Assembly: GCF_032854445.1 (NCBI RefSeq)
Contig: NC_088302.1
Location: 246,001 to 310,000, forward strand
Direction of reading: 5' to 3'
DNA: 64,000 nt
Source: Liolophura sinensis
Lineage: Eukaryota > Mollusca > Polyplacophora > Chitonida > Chitonidae
Positions 12,231 to 26,041 of the stretch are shown one piece after another. The notes beneath the pieces are model-generated. The model was not told the origin of the DNA. It was given only the letters and a program-made list of their open reading frames with translations, and searched no databases. Made by a program: the position numbers and the translations under genes. Numbering within the stretch: the stretch's first letter is position 1; each line of letters begins with the position of its first letter.

Positions 12231-13847
12231 ATTTTTCCAAGTTAGCGATACCAAAGTGTACGGAGGATTAATGGTAGTTGCATGACGCGTGGGGCGAGTG
12301 AGGTCCACGAGAGCAATCAAATTGTGAGAAGTAGGGTTGCGCTGGGTCGGAATAAACACCCACATATCTACACAGTCCGTATAGAGCGATCGAAGTTAGG
12401 GTTCTCACCACAGGTGTCCACGAAGTCAAGCCCAGGATAAGGAGCTACTGCTATAAACTTACACAGCACAAGTGAGCAGACATCGGATTCCGTGAGGGAT
12501 AATTTGTTCTGATATAACGTAGAGTAGATTATACGTATCAAACAAGCAGCGATCGTGTTTGACTGAATCCGCAATTCCGTCATTCCTCTTAGTCCGTCTT
12601 TTCACATGCGCCGTCACGCGTCGGCGTACCCAAGTAATCCGGGGCCATTGTGGGGCCTGTAATCATTACCTCATTGACAGACATGGTATGCACAGGTCCT
12701 CGTCCCGGCCTCCATTCATGGGCTCGGCCGCACTCCACTGTTAATTACACCTGTCTATTGTGGCAATGAATGTAAGAAAGAGTGAGCACGCGCTTGTTTG
12801 TCTCAACCTCAGACGGCTATCAACGGTCTTAATGGTGGATTGTGTACGGAAGCGGCGTAAGCAGAATTAAACCTCGTTTTAAATCTGTGTCAGCGCACGT
12901 TATTCCCTCACCAACAGTCACAATTTTTAATCCGGATGGATTCAACTCATCCTCTTATGTGGCGCCATGTGTATGTCTCCTGCAGGTTACCAGTACTGTG
13001 TTTGGACGTTTGTGCAATTTATCAACAGTGTAAATTTGAAATTTCAGCAACTTTCCATCTGTCATTTTTCACAAAACTAACGTGAAAATCAAACAAAATA
13101 AAGAGGTTGATGTGTGCGGTGTGTAGATTCCAAATCAATGTCCCACGAAATGATACTCTATATTAACGACCATTAACAGAATTAAAAACAATAAGCACCA
13201 AGATGTACATAGTGGAAGAGATCAATTTATAACCCCTTTCCCGGATACATGAAAATTGTGTTAGCATTCTTGCCGCTTCTAGTCCCAACGCCACCTCCAT
13301 TATGTGTCGCCCAATTGCGACTACCTATGGTGTTTTAACACGGCTTTGCCACTGGTCAATTATATTTATTACCACATAAATTTAAGAGTTGATCTCTTGC
13401 GATAGACCATATACTCATATAAACAGGACAACGTCAATGGAGACTGGGGCAAATTCAACTTTCTTTTTGTTGACTAAGTTCATTTTTCATTTCGTTGGTC
13501 GATGTTTATCGAAGTTTCTCCTCATTCCCAAGAGAGACGGGGTGAATCTTTGGTCACGGTTTTAATTTCTACAGGTAACATTGTGTAAGAAGTTAACTGT
13601 GCGATGATGGAGGGGCTCTCTTCACCGTCACACAAAAGCTCTATTGTTAGCAAGCTTCATTCATCATGCAGGAACACGACCAGCTACATGTTACATACAC
13701 AGATAAGCTTCACCGCAAATATTTAGAGCGGGGTTGCCGCTTGTTTAACAAGTCAGCGAACATGGAAGTTAAGTTGAATTACCACATGGGCCAAAGCAGG
13801 CGCAATGGGTCGAGGAATACTTGTGACTACGCCACAACAGGTAGCAG
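12231..13847. other. Unassigned single-copy-looking DNA
   Basis: No array and no recognised gene. ORFs are about 60-70 aa (for example minus 12368-12583) and lack domains. The ORF at 13666-14202 gains length only by reading through the next minisatellite. Confidence 0.5.
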
Positions 13848-14099
13848 CAAACGACACAGAAAACACCAGCAAACCACACAGCAAATACCAGCAAACCACA
13901 CAGAGAATAACAGCAAACCACACAGAAAATACCAGCAAACCACACAGAAAAACACCAGAAAACCATACAGAGAATACCAGCAAAACACACAGAAAATACC
14001 GGCAAACCACACAGAAAATACGAGCAAGCCACACAGAAAACACCAGAAACCTCACAGAAAGTTCCAGAAAACAACACAGAAAATATCAGCAAACCACAT
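13848..14099. repeat. Minisatellite, ~22-bp unit, ~11 copies
   Basis: Units of aaaccacacagaaaatacca + gc. The plus strand is strongly A+C-rich. Single-base length changes rotate the frame, so short ORFs appear in several frames. Confidence 0.92.
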
Positions 14100-14577
14100 A
14101 GGCCGTGTAATGTTTCACGTTTTCTTTGTAGTTGTGGTAAGGGTCATCGACAAGGAGAGAAATGATTATGTAGCGTTCTGTGAACTGGTTGCTTATCCGT
14201 GATTCTTGAATCAGTCCTATACATGTACAATGACCAATTCTCACAGAAATTGGAGTACAGTGTGCATTACTAATGTTAATGAAAAACACAACCCAATACC
14301 CTTTTCTATAAAACAGGAAGAAAATATCCGCAACCATTGATGCTTACTCGCTTGACTTCATATTTCCTGCACTTACGACATCGATGTGTTCTGACAGTCA
14401 GTATGTACAATGCTATAAATAATATATAAATACGTTTGTGACCTCTATGGTGAAAGATAAAATCGAAAAACTATCAATTCTTCTTTCAGCATTGACAACA
14501 TCGTCCATCCTGCTTCTTATCAAAATGTTGATGGTCCTTAGGAACACAAAATTGATACATGTACTTCTTAGCACAGT

Positions 14578-14733
14578 TCACCATATGTGAGAAGGTCTAT
14601 CAGCAATTGCGGATGGTCGTGAGTTTCCCTTGGGCTTTGCCCGGTTTCCTCCCACCATAATACTAATTGCCACCGTGTAACTGAAATATTCTTGAGCATG
14701 GCGTAAAACTTTAATCAAATAAATCAATAAATC
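14578..14733 (+). mobile_element. SINE family 1, 5'-truncated, diverged
   Basis: The body (gcggatggtcgtgagtttcc, cccggtttcctcccaccata, attcttgagcatggcgtaaa) and the tail aatcaaataaatcaataaat are recognisable. The head is absent. Divergence exceeds that of the copy at 11706. No clear target duplication is seen. Confidence 0.85.
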
Positions 14734-15124
14734 TTACCACACTTTTTTCATTTAGTGCAGATGGTTTCCATTCGCTCTAGACCCGCGAGCAGCCGAACGA
14801 GATGTCCTCAACCGGCTTCCATAGACTACAGGAAAATTCAGGAATAACATCCAAAATAAGAACAAACAAGAATCAGGTGCTTGTTAAACCAGATAAAATA
14901 AACAAAGTTCTACAATTACATTAAATATAGTTTTATATACCTTAAAATACCTTTAAATATTTAGGTACATCGATGTCAAATAATTGTTATACATGGGGGG
15001 GGGCCTAGCGAACTCTTTGTTATAAGGCACATAGGTACAAAAATGTTGTTCATTCAGCTACTGGTCAGCTAGGTTTTTAGCCAAGTAAAAATTAGAAAAG
15101 TGTTATTCGGTTGCTATCAACTAT
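14734..15124. other. Unassigned spacer
   Basis: No gene is seen. A run of nine G lies near 14995-15003. Confidence 0.5.
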
Positions 15125-16300
15125 ATGTGTTGTCACCACTACTTGTGTGGTCGCCTCTATTTGCGTGATCCTCATTATATATATAATCGCCTCTATATAC
15201 ATGTAAGCGGTCGTCAGTATATACCTGCGGTCACCACTATACAGTAGTCCATATATGTGATTGTCCCCATACGTATGCTTGTCACTGTGTGGTCGCCACT
15301 ATACGTGCACTCGCCACTATAAGCATGGTAGTCACTATAGGTCTCGTAGCCTCTTTATGTGTGATCGTCCCTATACGTATGCTCGTCACTGTGTGATAGC
15401 CACTGTACGTGTTGTTGCCACTAAACGTGCGGTCGCTACTATACGCCCGGTCGTCACTGTAGTCACTATATGTGTGATCGCAACCAAACGTGCGGTCCTC
15501 ACTATATGCATGGTAGTCGCTATATGTATGATCGCCACTATACGTATGGTAGTCACCTTATGTGAAATGGCCAATAATCGTATGATCGCCACTATGTGTT
15601 ATTACCACTATCCGTATGGTTGTCACTATGTGTGATCGCCAGTATACATATGCTCCTCACTGTGTATGATCGCCACTATACGTACGGTCGTCACTATGTG
15701 TGATCGCCATTCTATGTGTGATCGTCACTATACGTATGGTCGAGACTGTGTACGATCGCCACTATATGTATGGCAGTCACTATATGTGTGATCTCCACCA
15801 TACGTATGGTGGTTACCATACTTGTGATCGCCACTAAACGTATGGTTGTCACTGTGTATAATCGCCACTATACGTGCGGTCGCCACTATATGTATGGTAG
15901 TCACTGTATGTGTGATCTCCACTATACGTATGGTAGTCACCATACTTGTGATCGCCACTAAACGTATGGTCGTCACTGTGTATAATCGCCACTATACGTG
16001 CGGTCGCCACAATATGTATGGCAGTCACTATAAGTGTGATCTCCACTATACGTATGGTAGTCACCTTACTTGTGATCGCCACTAAACGTATGGTCGCCAT
16101 CATGTGTGATCGCCATTCTATGTGTGACCGCCACTATACGTATGCTCCTCACTGTGTATGATCGCCACTATACGTACGGTCGTCACTATGTGTGATCGCC
16201 ATTCTATGTGTGACCGCCACTATACGTATGCTTGTCACTGTGTATAATCGCCACTATACGTGCGGTCGCCACTATATGTATGGTAGTCACTGTATGTGTG
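15125..16300. repeat. ~17-bp monomer array, diverged part
   Basis: Successive ~17-bp monomers of two alternating kinds, like tcgccactatacgtatg and gtcactatgtgtga. Copies are diverged at the left end. Around 15854-16100 a second-level 124-bp period is visible: gtgtataatcgcc recurs at 15854 and 15978 with the same series of monomers between. The earlier spacing from 15748 is 106 bp, as if one monomer is missing. Confidence 0.9.
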
Positions 16301-17830
16301 ATCGCCACTATACGTATGCTCGTCACCGTGTATGCGTGCTGGCCACTATAAGTATAGTCGTCCCTATGTGTGATCGCCGCTATACGTATGGTCGCCACTA
16401 TGTGTGATCGTCACTACATGTGTGATCGCCACTATACGTATGCTAGTCACCGTGTATGCGTGCTGGCCACTATAAGTATAGTCGTCCCTATGTGTGATCG
16501 CCGCTATACGTATGGTCGCCACTATGTGTGATCGTCACTACATGTGTGATCGCCACTATACGTATGCTCGTCACCGTGTACGCGTGCTGGCCACTATAAG
16601 TATAGTCGTCCCTATGTGTGATCGCCGCTATACGTATGGTCGCCACTATGTGTGATCGTCACTACATGTGTGATCGCCACTATACGTATGCTCGTCACCG
16701 TGTACGCGTGCTGGCCACTATAAGTATAGTCGTCCCTATGTGTGATCGCCGCTATACGTATGGTCGCCACTATGTGTGATCGTCACTACATGTGTGATCG
16801 CCACTATACGTATGCTCGTCACCGTGTACGCGTGCTGGCCACTATAAGTATAGTCGTCCCTATGTGTGATCGCCGCTATACGTATGGTCGCCACTATGTG
16901 TGATCGTCACTACATGTGTGATCGCCACTATACGTATGCTCGTCACCGTGTATGCGTGCTGGCCACTATAAGTATAGTCGTCCCTATGTGTGATCGCCGC
17001 TATACGTATGGTCGCCACTATGTGTGATCGTCACTACATGTGTGATCGCCACTATACGTATGCTCGTCACCGTGTACGCGTGCTGGCCACTATAAGTATA
17101 GTCGTCCCTATGTGTGATCGCCGCTATACGTATGGTCGCCACTATGTGTGATCGTCACTACATGTGTGATCGCCACTATACGTATGCTCGTCACCGTGAA
17201 CGCGTGCTGGCCACTATAAGTATAGTCGTCCCTATGTGTGATCGCCGCTATACGTATGGTCGCCACTATGTGTGATCGTCACTACATGTGTGATCGCCAC
17301 TATACGTATGCTCGTCACCGTGTATGCGTGCTGGCCACTATAAGTATAGTCGTCCCTATGTGTGATCGCCGCTATACGTATAGTCGCCACTATGTGTGAT
17401 CGTCACTGTATGTGTGATCGCCGCTATACGTATAGTCGTCCCTATGTGTGATCGCCGCTATACGTATGGTCGCCACTATGTCTGATCGCCACTATATGTG
17501 TGATCGTCACCGTGTACGCGTGCTGGCCACTATAAGTATAGTCGTCCCTATGTGTGATCGCCGCTATACGTATGGTCGCCACTATGTGTGATCGTCACTA
17601 CATGTGTGATCGCCACTATACGTATGCTCGTCACCGTGTACGCGTGCTGGCCACTATAAGTATAGTCGTCCCTATGTGTGATCGCCGCTATACGTATAGT
17701 CGCCACTATGTGTGATCGCCGCTATACGTATAGTCGCCACTATGTGTGATCGCCGCTATACGTATAGTCGCCACTATGTGTGATCGCCGCTATACGTATA
17801 GTCGCCACTATGTGTGAGCTTCACTATATG
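16301..17830. repeat. Higher-order repeat, 124 bp = seven ~17-bp monomers, ~10-11 copies
   Basis: The marker gtcgtccctatgtgtga starts at 16357, 16481, 16605, 16729, 16853, 16977, 17101, 17225 and 17349, each exactly 124 bp apart. It appears again at 17541 and 17665. One unit divides into monomers of 17, 17, 17, 18, 17, 18 and 20 bp. Copies are nearly identical, with only a few substitutions (for example gtgtatgcg versus gtgtacgcg). A rearranged partial unit lies at about 17390-17520. The right end collapses to a 34-bp dimer repeated about four times (17690-17815). Confidence 0.95.
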
Positions 17831-20800
17831 TTCACTTCACTATAGTTTGGATAAAAAGTCCTAGAAAGAAACAGCTGTTTAATAGATTGATGGTGATGGT
17901 GTGTCATACGGCAGTGAGACTCATAAGCGTGCAGTGCTGACAATTTTTAGATTCTGGTACAAATGACACTTTCTTTCTATTTGTTCCCATAGTCCTTCAA
18001 ACATGGCAGCTGTCATAAAAACCGTAAGTTCGGCGACCATAGTTGCCGTTTCTACTGGTTTGTCTTCGGTCGGTTCGCCCTTCGGCCTCGCCTCACTACG
18101 TTCGGATGATCGAATGATGAAAGATACCGCGATATTTACAGGTATAAGGTGGTTTTCCTGGCACCAGATAATATCAGCCAGCTGTTCAATCAGCCTTAAC
18201 CTTGGCGCTGTTACACACGAATGACATCACATCAGATGGACAGTTGTTGTGCTGTTCAACAAACCAGAGAGAAACCATAAATACTCAATTGGCGTGGTTC
18301 TTTTTAACATTGGTATGAATGTGTAATCTACCGCGGTTTTTGAGAATGCCGTAGAAATGAACGAGTGTGTTTGCCGACTGTTAGTCCAATCTGTCACATT
18401 GATCCTCACGCAGAAAACATAGATAAGAGTTGCCAATCCAATTCCTGTATGTTTTATCTCACACATGTATGCGCTAGACTTGTGTGACGGACACTTCGCA
18501 GGGGTTACCTCTACGAAAGCTTCTACATGGAAAAGGCTACCGATGACCATCTGCCGCTACAGACCTGAAAGCAGGGAGGAATGAAACTGTGTCTCTGTTG
18601 AGTCTGTAGCTGTCAACAGACTGTATAAAAAAAACTGGTATTGTACTGGCAATGTCAGACCGAATGAGCATCCAGCCACGACCGGCAGATAAACGTGACA
18701 AAGTCTGAACTGTGATGGCTACTCATGAAAATAAAACCTGGGCAGGGCGGCATTTATGCCTAATCCTGTCAACTATGATAAAGCGATTAGACGCCTAACA
18801 ATTCACGTCACTGTCCTCTTACAGCGATCATTGAACAATATCTGTTAGAAACAAATGTTACTATGACAAAGTTTAACATTTCGGACGAACTTATACCGTC
18901 ATTAAGTCGACCTGTCAGTGTAATCAAGGTATATTAAGGACGCTACTTTATAATTCCTGCTCCACCCGTTTATATCTCCTCCGTCAAAACTTACAAAGTT
19001 TGTGGACTTCTGTGCCAAGACTTTATGAATCCAAAGGGCAAATGTCAAACGTGTGGCTGAAGGCTGGCTGTAGCGAATACCAGAATGCTGACCTTAAGGT
19101 GAAAATAAGAGGAGGCGAAGAAATACCGCAACCGCCAGGAACTAACTCACAGATTTTAAATTCAAATTCGTTCCTGAACAACATTAAGGTCAGGAATTTT
19201 ATGTTGATACTCTGAAGAATGCTGGCGCCAAACGCTGGCCAATCTATGGTGGAAGCTCGCCATACATAAGAGCAAGTTTGTCAACTTTTTGACCCAGTCG
19301 CGCGTCTCAAGCTGTTCCAGTGCTACAAGGGGATACTCCAGCACGGTAAACATGCCATAACACATCAATAAACCGCCAGTAAAATATGTTCAAACGTCAC
19401 AATCAGAGACCCTCACTTTAGAAAAGTCTGCCATAAGCGCGAGCCTTGTGTTCTATAAAGCCACGCCTTTGAAGTTGCTGCCGGCTATAGCAGCCGTTGA
19501 TAAATACGCCAGAAGAGAATTATAAGCCGCACCGCAATCGCAAACAGGCGGAATGTTCTAATTGAAATCACATGTCACCATGACACAACAAGAGGAAATC
19601 CAGCCTTGACTATTACCGCAAGGTAATGTTTGCATAATTTTCAGACGACGAAAAATAAGTGAAAATGTGAGGCGTGAATTTCAAACAGGAAGTCTTGTTT
19701 ATTTAAGTAAATGAATGAATTCTAAATTAGGGACATCTGGTTAGGTAAGACCACGATTCCTTCTCTCACTGATATTTCTTATAAGGCAGAGTTAAAATCA
19801 TATGTCATCTTGAAAATGAGAAAAAAACATTAAACAGGCTGGACCGGACATTTTGGCAAAAGAGATGTGGTGTGTACGTATTATTATTCCAAGTAGGTAA
19901 TAAGTTTCCTTAAATTAGTAAAGTTGCATTATAACATTTTCAAACTTAAAATGAACACAAGTCTGGCACTATATATACATAGCAAAAATGACATAGGACA
20001 CAGTAATCATAGAAAAATATGTAAAAAATGCTATAAAATTTTGAAAACCAAAAAGATGAAATTCAGCATTGGAGATATGGCACTGACGGACATTTCACTT
20101 CGAGTAGCCATGTCGTAGAAGCCCTTATGAACTTTACCAACCACAAGTACTGAAAGCGCCACGTGATAATTGGATATCACATCCAAAACCGATTAGCTCT
20201 CGATTGTCAGTGTGTGTGCTGAGAACGGCTGTCCGTGTCACAATGCGTACAAGCTGGACAGGATACTACAGTAACTTTTCAAGGTGAGCTGGCAGGAAAA
20301 CCGCCTTCGGAAAGTCATAGCTTGAAGAAAAATATGGTGACTTTGTATTATTTTTCCTTAGCAAAGTCAGATTTATTAAGAAAATATCTTCCCAAAATCT
20401 GAATGAAAGGGTCTGCTATCAATCAGAAGTTCCTACTATGTTCGGTGAATTCGCTGAAGTCGGTATAGACAGCTAGGCCAAATGCTTACACCCACGCAGG
20501 ACGAGGACGAATAGGACCGCTAAAACACGACGCCTGATCCTAATCGAGTGCCAAACTAAAAGAAATATCGGCCCTTCGAAAATGGAAAGTTGGGTTGGGT
20601 ATCAGGTGCTTTTGCTTGTATTTTGTCATTGTCACATAGTTTGATGCCGATTAACCGAGAGAGCTCCTTGGTTTTGTGATATCACTCTAGATAGCTAAAA
20701 CAAGGCAAAATGGCATCACCAAACGAGTGGCTAGGTACTGACGATTGTTTGCTATTTATTTTGTTGATAAGCGGTGGAGATTTTTTTCATATATTTTAGA

Positions 20801-20837
20801 ACATTTCTGGAATATTGCTTACTTCAGCTTTAGTAGC
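17831..20837. other. Long unassigned single-copy-looking stretch
   Basis: About 3 kb without arrays or recognised genes. ORFs include minus 18227-18550 (107 aa), plus 18003-18224 and plus 19000-19215. None has a domain I recognise. Confidence 0.5.
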
Positions 20838-22320
20838 TGACTATCCACAAGGTATACAGGGTCATCCTGCTCACTCAGCCACATCTTGCCGGATGTTTCA
20901 GCCTTCTCCACCAGGTATACAGGGTGCAGGATCATCCGATGACATTTGGCTCAGTCAGCAGGATGTGTCAGCCCTATCCACGAGGTATACAGGGTGCAGG
21001 AACATCCGATGACATTTGGCTCAGTCAGTAGGATGTGTCAGCCCTATCCACGAGGTATACAGGGTGCAGGAACATCCGATGACATTTTGCTCAGTCAGCA
21101 GGATGTGTCAGCCCTATCCACGAGGTATACAGGGTGCAGGAACATCCGATGAGATTTGGCTCAGTCAGCAGGATGTGTCAGCCCTATCCACGAGGTATAC
21201 GGGGTGCAAGAACATCCGATGAGATTTGGCTCAGTCAGCAGGATGTGTCAGCCCTATCCACGAGGTATACGGGGTGCAAGAACATCCGATGAGATTTGGC
21301 TCAGTCAGCAGGATGTGTCAGCCCTATCCACGAGGTATACGGGGTGCAAGAACATCCGATGAGATTTGGCTCAGTCAGCAGGATGAGTCAGCCCTATCCA
21401 CGAGGTATACGGGGTGCAGGATCATCCGATGACATTTGGCTCAGTCAGCAGGATGTGTCAGCCCTATCCACGAGGTATACAGGGTGCAGGAACATCCAAT
21501 GAGATTTGGCTCAGTCAGCAGGATGTGTCAGCCCTATCCACGAGGTATACAGGGTGCAGGATCATCCGATGAGATTTGGCTCAGTCAGCAGGATGTGTCA
21601 GCCCTATCCACCAGGTATACAGAGTGCAGGAACATCCGATGAGATTTGGCTCAGTCAGTAGGATGTGTCAGCCCTATCCACCCGGTATACAGGGTGCAGG
21701 AACATCCGACGAGATTTGGCTCAGTCAGCAGGATGTGTCAGCCCTATCCACCCGGTATACAGGGTGCAGGATCATCCTGCGAGATTTGGCTCAGTCAGCA
21801 GGATGTGTCAGCCCTATCCACGAGGTATACGGGGTGCAGGATCATCCTGCGAGATTTGGCTCAGTCAGCAGGATGTGTCAGCCCTATCCACCAGGTATAC
21901 GGGGTACAGGATCATCCGGCGAGATTTGGCGTAGTCAGCAGGATGAGTCAGCCCTATCCACGAGGTATACGGGGTACAGGATCATCCGGCGAGATTTGGC
22001 TTAGTCAGCAGGATTAGTCAGCCCAATCCACGAGGTATACGGGGTGCAGGATCATCCGATGAGATTTGGCTCAGTCAGCAGGATGTGTCAGCCCTATCCA
22101 CGAGGTGTACAGGGTGCAGGATCATCCCGCGAGATTTGCCTCAGTGAACAAGATGAGGCAACCCTATCCAAGAGGTATAAGGGGTCATCCTGCTGACTGA
22201 GCCAAACCTTACCGGATGCGTCAGCCCTACACATCAGGTGCAGGATCATCCGGCGAGATGTAGTTCAGTGAGCGGAATGTATCACCCCAACCCGCGAGGT
22301 GTACGGTTGTAGTATCATTT
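20838..22320. repeat. Minisatellite, 70-bp unit, ~20 copies, with inverted segments in the edge units
   Basis: Units contain gatttggctcagtcagcagg, atgtgtcagccctatccacg and aggtatacagggtgcagga at strict 70-bp spacing. As 70 is not a multiple of three, 68-aa ORFs simply tile the array. In both outermost units (20862-20885 and 22185-22207) part of the unit is in reverse-complement orientation: tcatcctgctgactgagcc instead of ggctcagtcagcaggatga. Variants with gcaggatcatcctgc form a near-perfect short hairpin. Confidence 0.95.
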
Positions 22321-24114
22321 AGGCTTTAGACGGGAATTTGTAACCGACCGACGGCTCTCATGAGAATGTTTACGTAATTTTACGTTCGTTCAACCTCGCA
22401 GATATCTATCTCACACGTAGCAAATGTCTGTATCATGTGTGGAAGAGTTTGCTTTATCGAGAGAGCTAACCGCCAGTGTATGTGACAAAATCCGGAGTAC
22501 GGCGTTAGACAACAATTTAGTAAAGAAATGTAATTAAGTACGCAATTTTTGGTATGTGTGCATGCATTTTGATATTTAGCCTACCATCTTCGTATTGCCA
22601 TATAATCTACTTAATCGCGTCAGCATAATACATCTCTTCCAATATGTCACATGATGTTTTAACTTTCTACACGTTTATCCACGTTTGCGATGAGTGGAAA
22701 ATAAATGTACCTACTGTTTTTAAAGCTTGCTTTAACAATTGCCCAATACTGAAAATATGAGGTATTGGCTGGTCCTTAAGAGTTTCTGTTACTATGTCCC
22801 TCCATAACTCCATAACTCCATAACTACCAGGCCTGTCAGAAGGAAAAATCCGGAGAAGGTGTCGGAGAAAATGGTTTGCTTATTCGTCATGTGCATAGCA
22901 TAACTAAAGCAAGTGAAAGGAACTGAATCTCATTTTTTGAAGTCTTTTACTACCTTTCATTCCTATACCTTCATCTGTGCATGCTACCATTATGGACCGT
23001 ATGTAGCTTTTTTTATAACTGCTTGGGGTTTACAGCTCATCAACTTTCTCCAAACACGCGTTCGGTAGACAGGCCGCATAAAATACCTGCAACTCTGGAG
23101 AATAAACGACATCTAAAGTCTTTGCCCTCCTTCTCAGTGTTTGTATACAAATCATTTACATATAGTATGCTCATCTGTACCGAGTACCATGATACAACAA
23201 ATATCTCATTTCAGTCAAGGCTATATCAGCCATTAGGTTTTGATGTCAGAAATCGATCGTGGACCTGTACGAGGAAAGTGTCTGCTCAGGCGCAAAATTT
23301 CAGGAAGTGATCTTCCATCGGTATTTACTAGTAATGCACGCGACCGATGTGACAATATGTAGCTGTTTAAATCATCTCGATTAAATCAAATATTTCTTCA
23401 ATGAGACGTCGTCATTTGCATTCATGTCTGGTTCAAATCATCTGGGAGAAAAGATACCAGCAGAGAGATCCAAGTAGGCAAAGTTTACACTAAAACAGCC
23501 CGACTGAAAACAGTGACCTCGTCGTGGGACTTGAAGGAAACAGGCAAAGTTCACCGGCGAATTGGTAGGGACTAGGAACAAACTACATCCAGCGGTACAC
23601 AGGCAGCCAACCATTGCCAGATTTCCTGTCACTTGGCGTAATACGTCCCTTCTACCACAGTAACGCATCGGCTAAACTACGCTTTGGACTCACTGTTTGC
23701 TTATGCTCTTTCTTATGACAACAAATGAAAAGGTTATAAATATACGCTATGAAGGGAACAATTTGTCTTCCAAATAAACATCAATTTAAAATAGGTTAGA
23801 TTATCCGGGTATATTACACTACGATGTCTATAAAAAGTACAGATTAATACCAGATTTTAGACATCTACCACAAAATAATATCTAACGTAATTACATCCAG
23901 AGATTTAGGGGACTTCTCCGGGTACAAGTCACATATCAGTCCCTGCAGCACTGGTACAAGGAGCATTATTACAAGCGGTACACGAGTGGTATACGGGCAA
24001 TGTTCTAACTATATATATGCAGAAGAGAGCGAACGAAAACCAAGCTTGTACATTCAAAGAATAACAAAGAAAATACCACTTGTTTTGTTTTACTCTGTTG
24101 TCATAGTTTCCATA
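22321..24114. other. Unassigned single-copy-looking DNA
   Basis: Only a small 9-bp triplication (ccataactc, ~22803-22827) is seen. ORFs such as plus 22981-23310 and minus 23438-23668 are unrecognised. Confidence 0.5.
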
Positions 24115-24275
24115 TCAAGCCACTCGGCGCCACACAGAGTAAGCCATTTGCCCACCCTTGGCGCCACACAGTAAGCCATTTACCCACGACATCACACAGA
24201 GTTTGCCTACCCTAGGCGCCACAGATAGTATGTCATTTGCCCACCATCAGCGCCACACACAGTACGCCATTTACA
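24115..24275. repeat. Degenerate minisatellite, ~36-bp unit, ~4.5 copies
   Basis: ggcgccacacagagtaagcc plus atttgcccaccct units, with indels between copies. Confidence 0.8.
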
Positions 24276-25891
24276 AAGTTTGGGGGTTGGATATCAGAAT
24301 CAGCTTGAGTTTGTTTTTCCTCATTTTATAATGATGCTTCTTGTCTTTCCAAGTATTAAGGACGGTCAAGGATAATTTCCTGAAGCTGTCTGTTGTAATC
24401 AAAATGTACCCGTTCGCATTTGACTAGAGGTCTCTGTGACAAACATATCTGTATATTCCCTTTTGGTATGTATGCTGTCTAAAAAAAGAGATCTATCAGA
24501 GATTTGGCCAGAATATAGCCGATATTTTATGAATAAGGCCGGCTATATTTGTATCACAGCAATATGTCCACAAGAAATATCTACCAGCCACAGATCGGGA
24601 TCCTCTGATCTAAACTTAGCGGCTGAATGATCACCATTCAGTGATAAGCACGACTGATGAGGACGGTGTATTCCGTTACCCGTCCTGCTAAAGTCGTGGG
24701 GCTTCGCCTTACCCTCCAAAACGCTGTTGACAATGTAAATGGAAAAAGACGAGGTGACCCAATCTTCTATAAATAAACTATAAATCGCCTAGTTTACCCA
24801 GTGAATGGTAGCTGTTAATCTCAGAACTGACGGCAAGTCGGCGTTGAAGTTTGTTCCCACAGATACACGTCATAACTCTCATTCTCATGAGCAAACGACA
24901 GGTCTCATTAAGTAATTATTGGGCAATTGGGAACAAGGTGAAAATTACCTTAGCCAAACCGTCAGTCGGAGTTTCATTGACAGACAGACGTTTATTCCAC
25001 AATAAAACACACCGTATCGACCCCCGAAGAGATGACGACAAGTACATACCGCCTCTGAGAAAACATCCACTCAATCACGCACAACCGATACGACATAGGG
25101 ATTTGGACGGTAATACTATGGAGTTTGTTTTCATAAAATCTGCCATCGATTTACCTGTTCAGTCAATGGAGTGTCCACCGACAAACCGGCATGTTCTGAA
25201 CTATCATGGATTACTGAGAAGGCAAATCGTTGTGACAAGCCTAATATAACTGACACGAGGGAAACTTTTTTATGTCTATCAGCAGTTTTTGCACCGGCTG
25301 CCGTTTTCCCTCGTCACATTACCTTGAGGTTATACTTGGATGAGGTGCACAGTTCATAGGCTAATAACACGGGCAACAGCTTCACTTTGAAGAAAGCGGG
25401 GGTGTGCGTTTGTGAGCGTAGGTGTACTGGGCCGTGTGGAATGTGCGGGCTGTGCGGGATTGAATACTTTTACTTTTTAATAACTCCACCAATTTCACGT
25501 AAAAGATAATTAGGTAATTAATTAATTAATAATTAGTTATTAATGGGTCGCTCATAATTCTCCAGTGGTAGAAGGGTAATTATACCTACCGTACACAAAT
25601 GTAGAATCAAAGGCAAAACACTTAGAAGAAAAGACAACTTCAGATCAAATGTTTATATGGATCGATAAAGTGTTTATTAAGTAACTTTTTATTTGTGTGA
25701 TGTTACACAACCCAGAAATCCGAGTTCAAAGTAAGCAAAATCACCCACATAGAGACAATCGAAAGTGTAGCCATGTTATCTGTTTTATCTTCAGAACTCC
25801 ATGACTCGTCTGTTTCTGCTTACTTCACTTGGATCATGTTTTCTCTTTAACTATATGTTCGTAAGGCACATGTGACGCAACATCGTATTTT
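24276..25891. other. Unassigned DNA with a 132-aa ORF
   Basis: The plus ORF at 24851-25249 is non-repetitive and rich in basic residues. I recognise no domain, and its start is not supported by any context. An AT-rich stretch (taattaattaat) lies near 25510-25550. Confidence 0.35.
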
Positions 25892-26041
25892 CGTTTGCTC
25901 TAACATGGTGCATCCCATGGCCCTGTGTTCCCGGATGCTCTAAAAAAAAATGGTGCATCCCATGGCCTCGTGTTCCCGGACGCTCTAACATGGTGCATCC
26001 CATGGCCTCGTGTTCCCGGACGCTCTAACATGGTGCATCCC
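25892..26041. repeat. Minisatellite, 40-bp unit, ~3.5 copies
   Basis: gctctaacatggtgcatccc then atggcctcgtgttcccgga. The second copy carries an A-run expansion (taaaaaaaaatgg) that lengthens that unit to 45 bp. Confidence 0.93.

Noticed and set aside
16301-17830. CRISPR-like array
   Set aside because: Repeats are contiguous with no unique spacers, and the context is eukaryotic SINE-bearing DNA with no cas-like genes.
18055-18110. ggttcgcccttcggcctcgc region as a tRNA or snRNA segment
   Set aside because: No matching secondary structure or box elements are seen around it.
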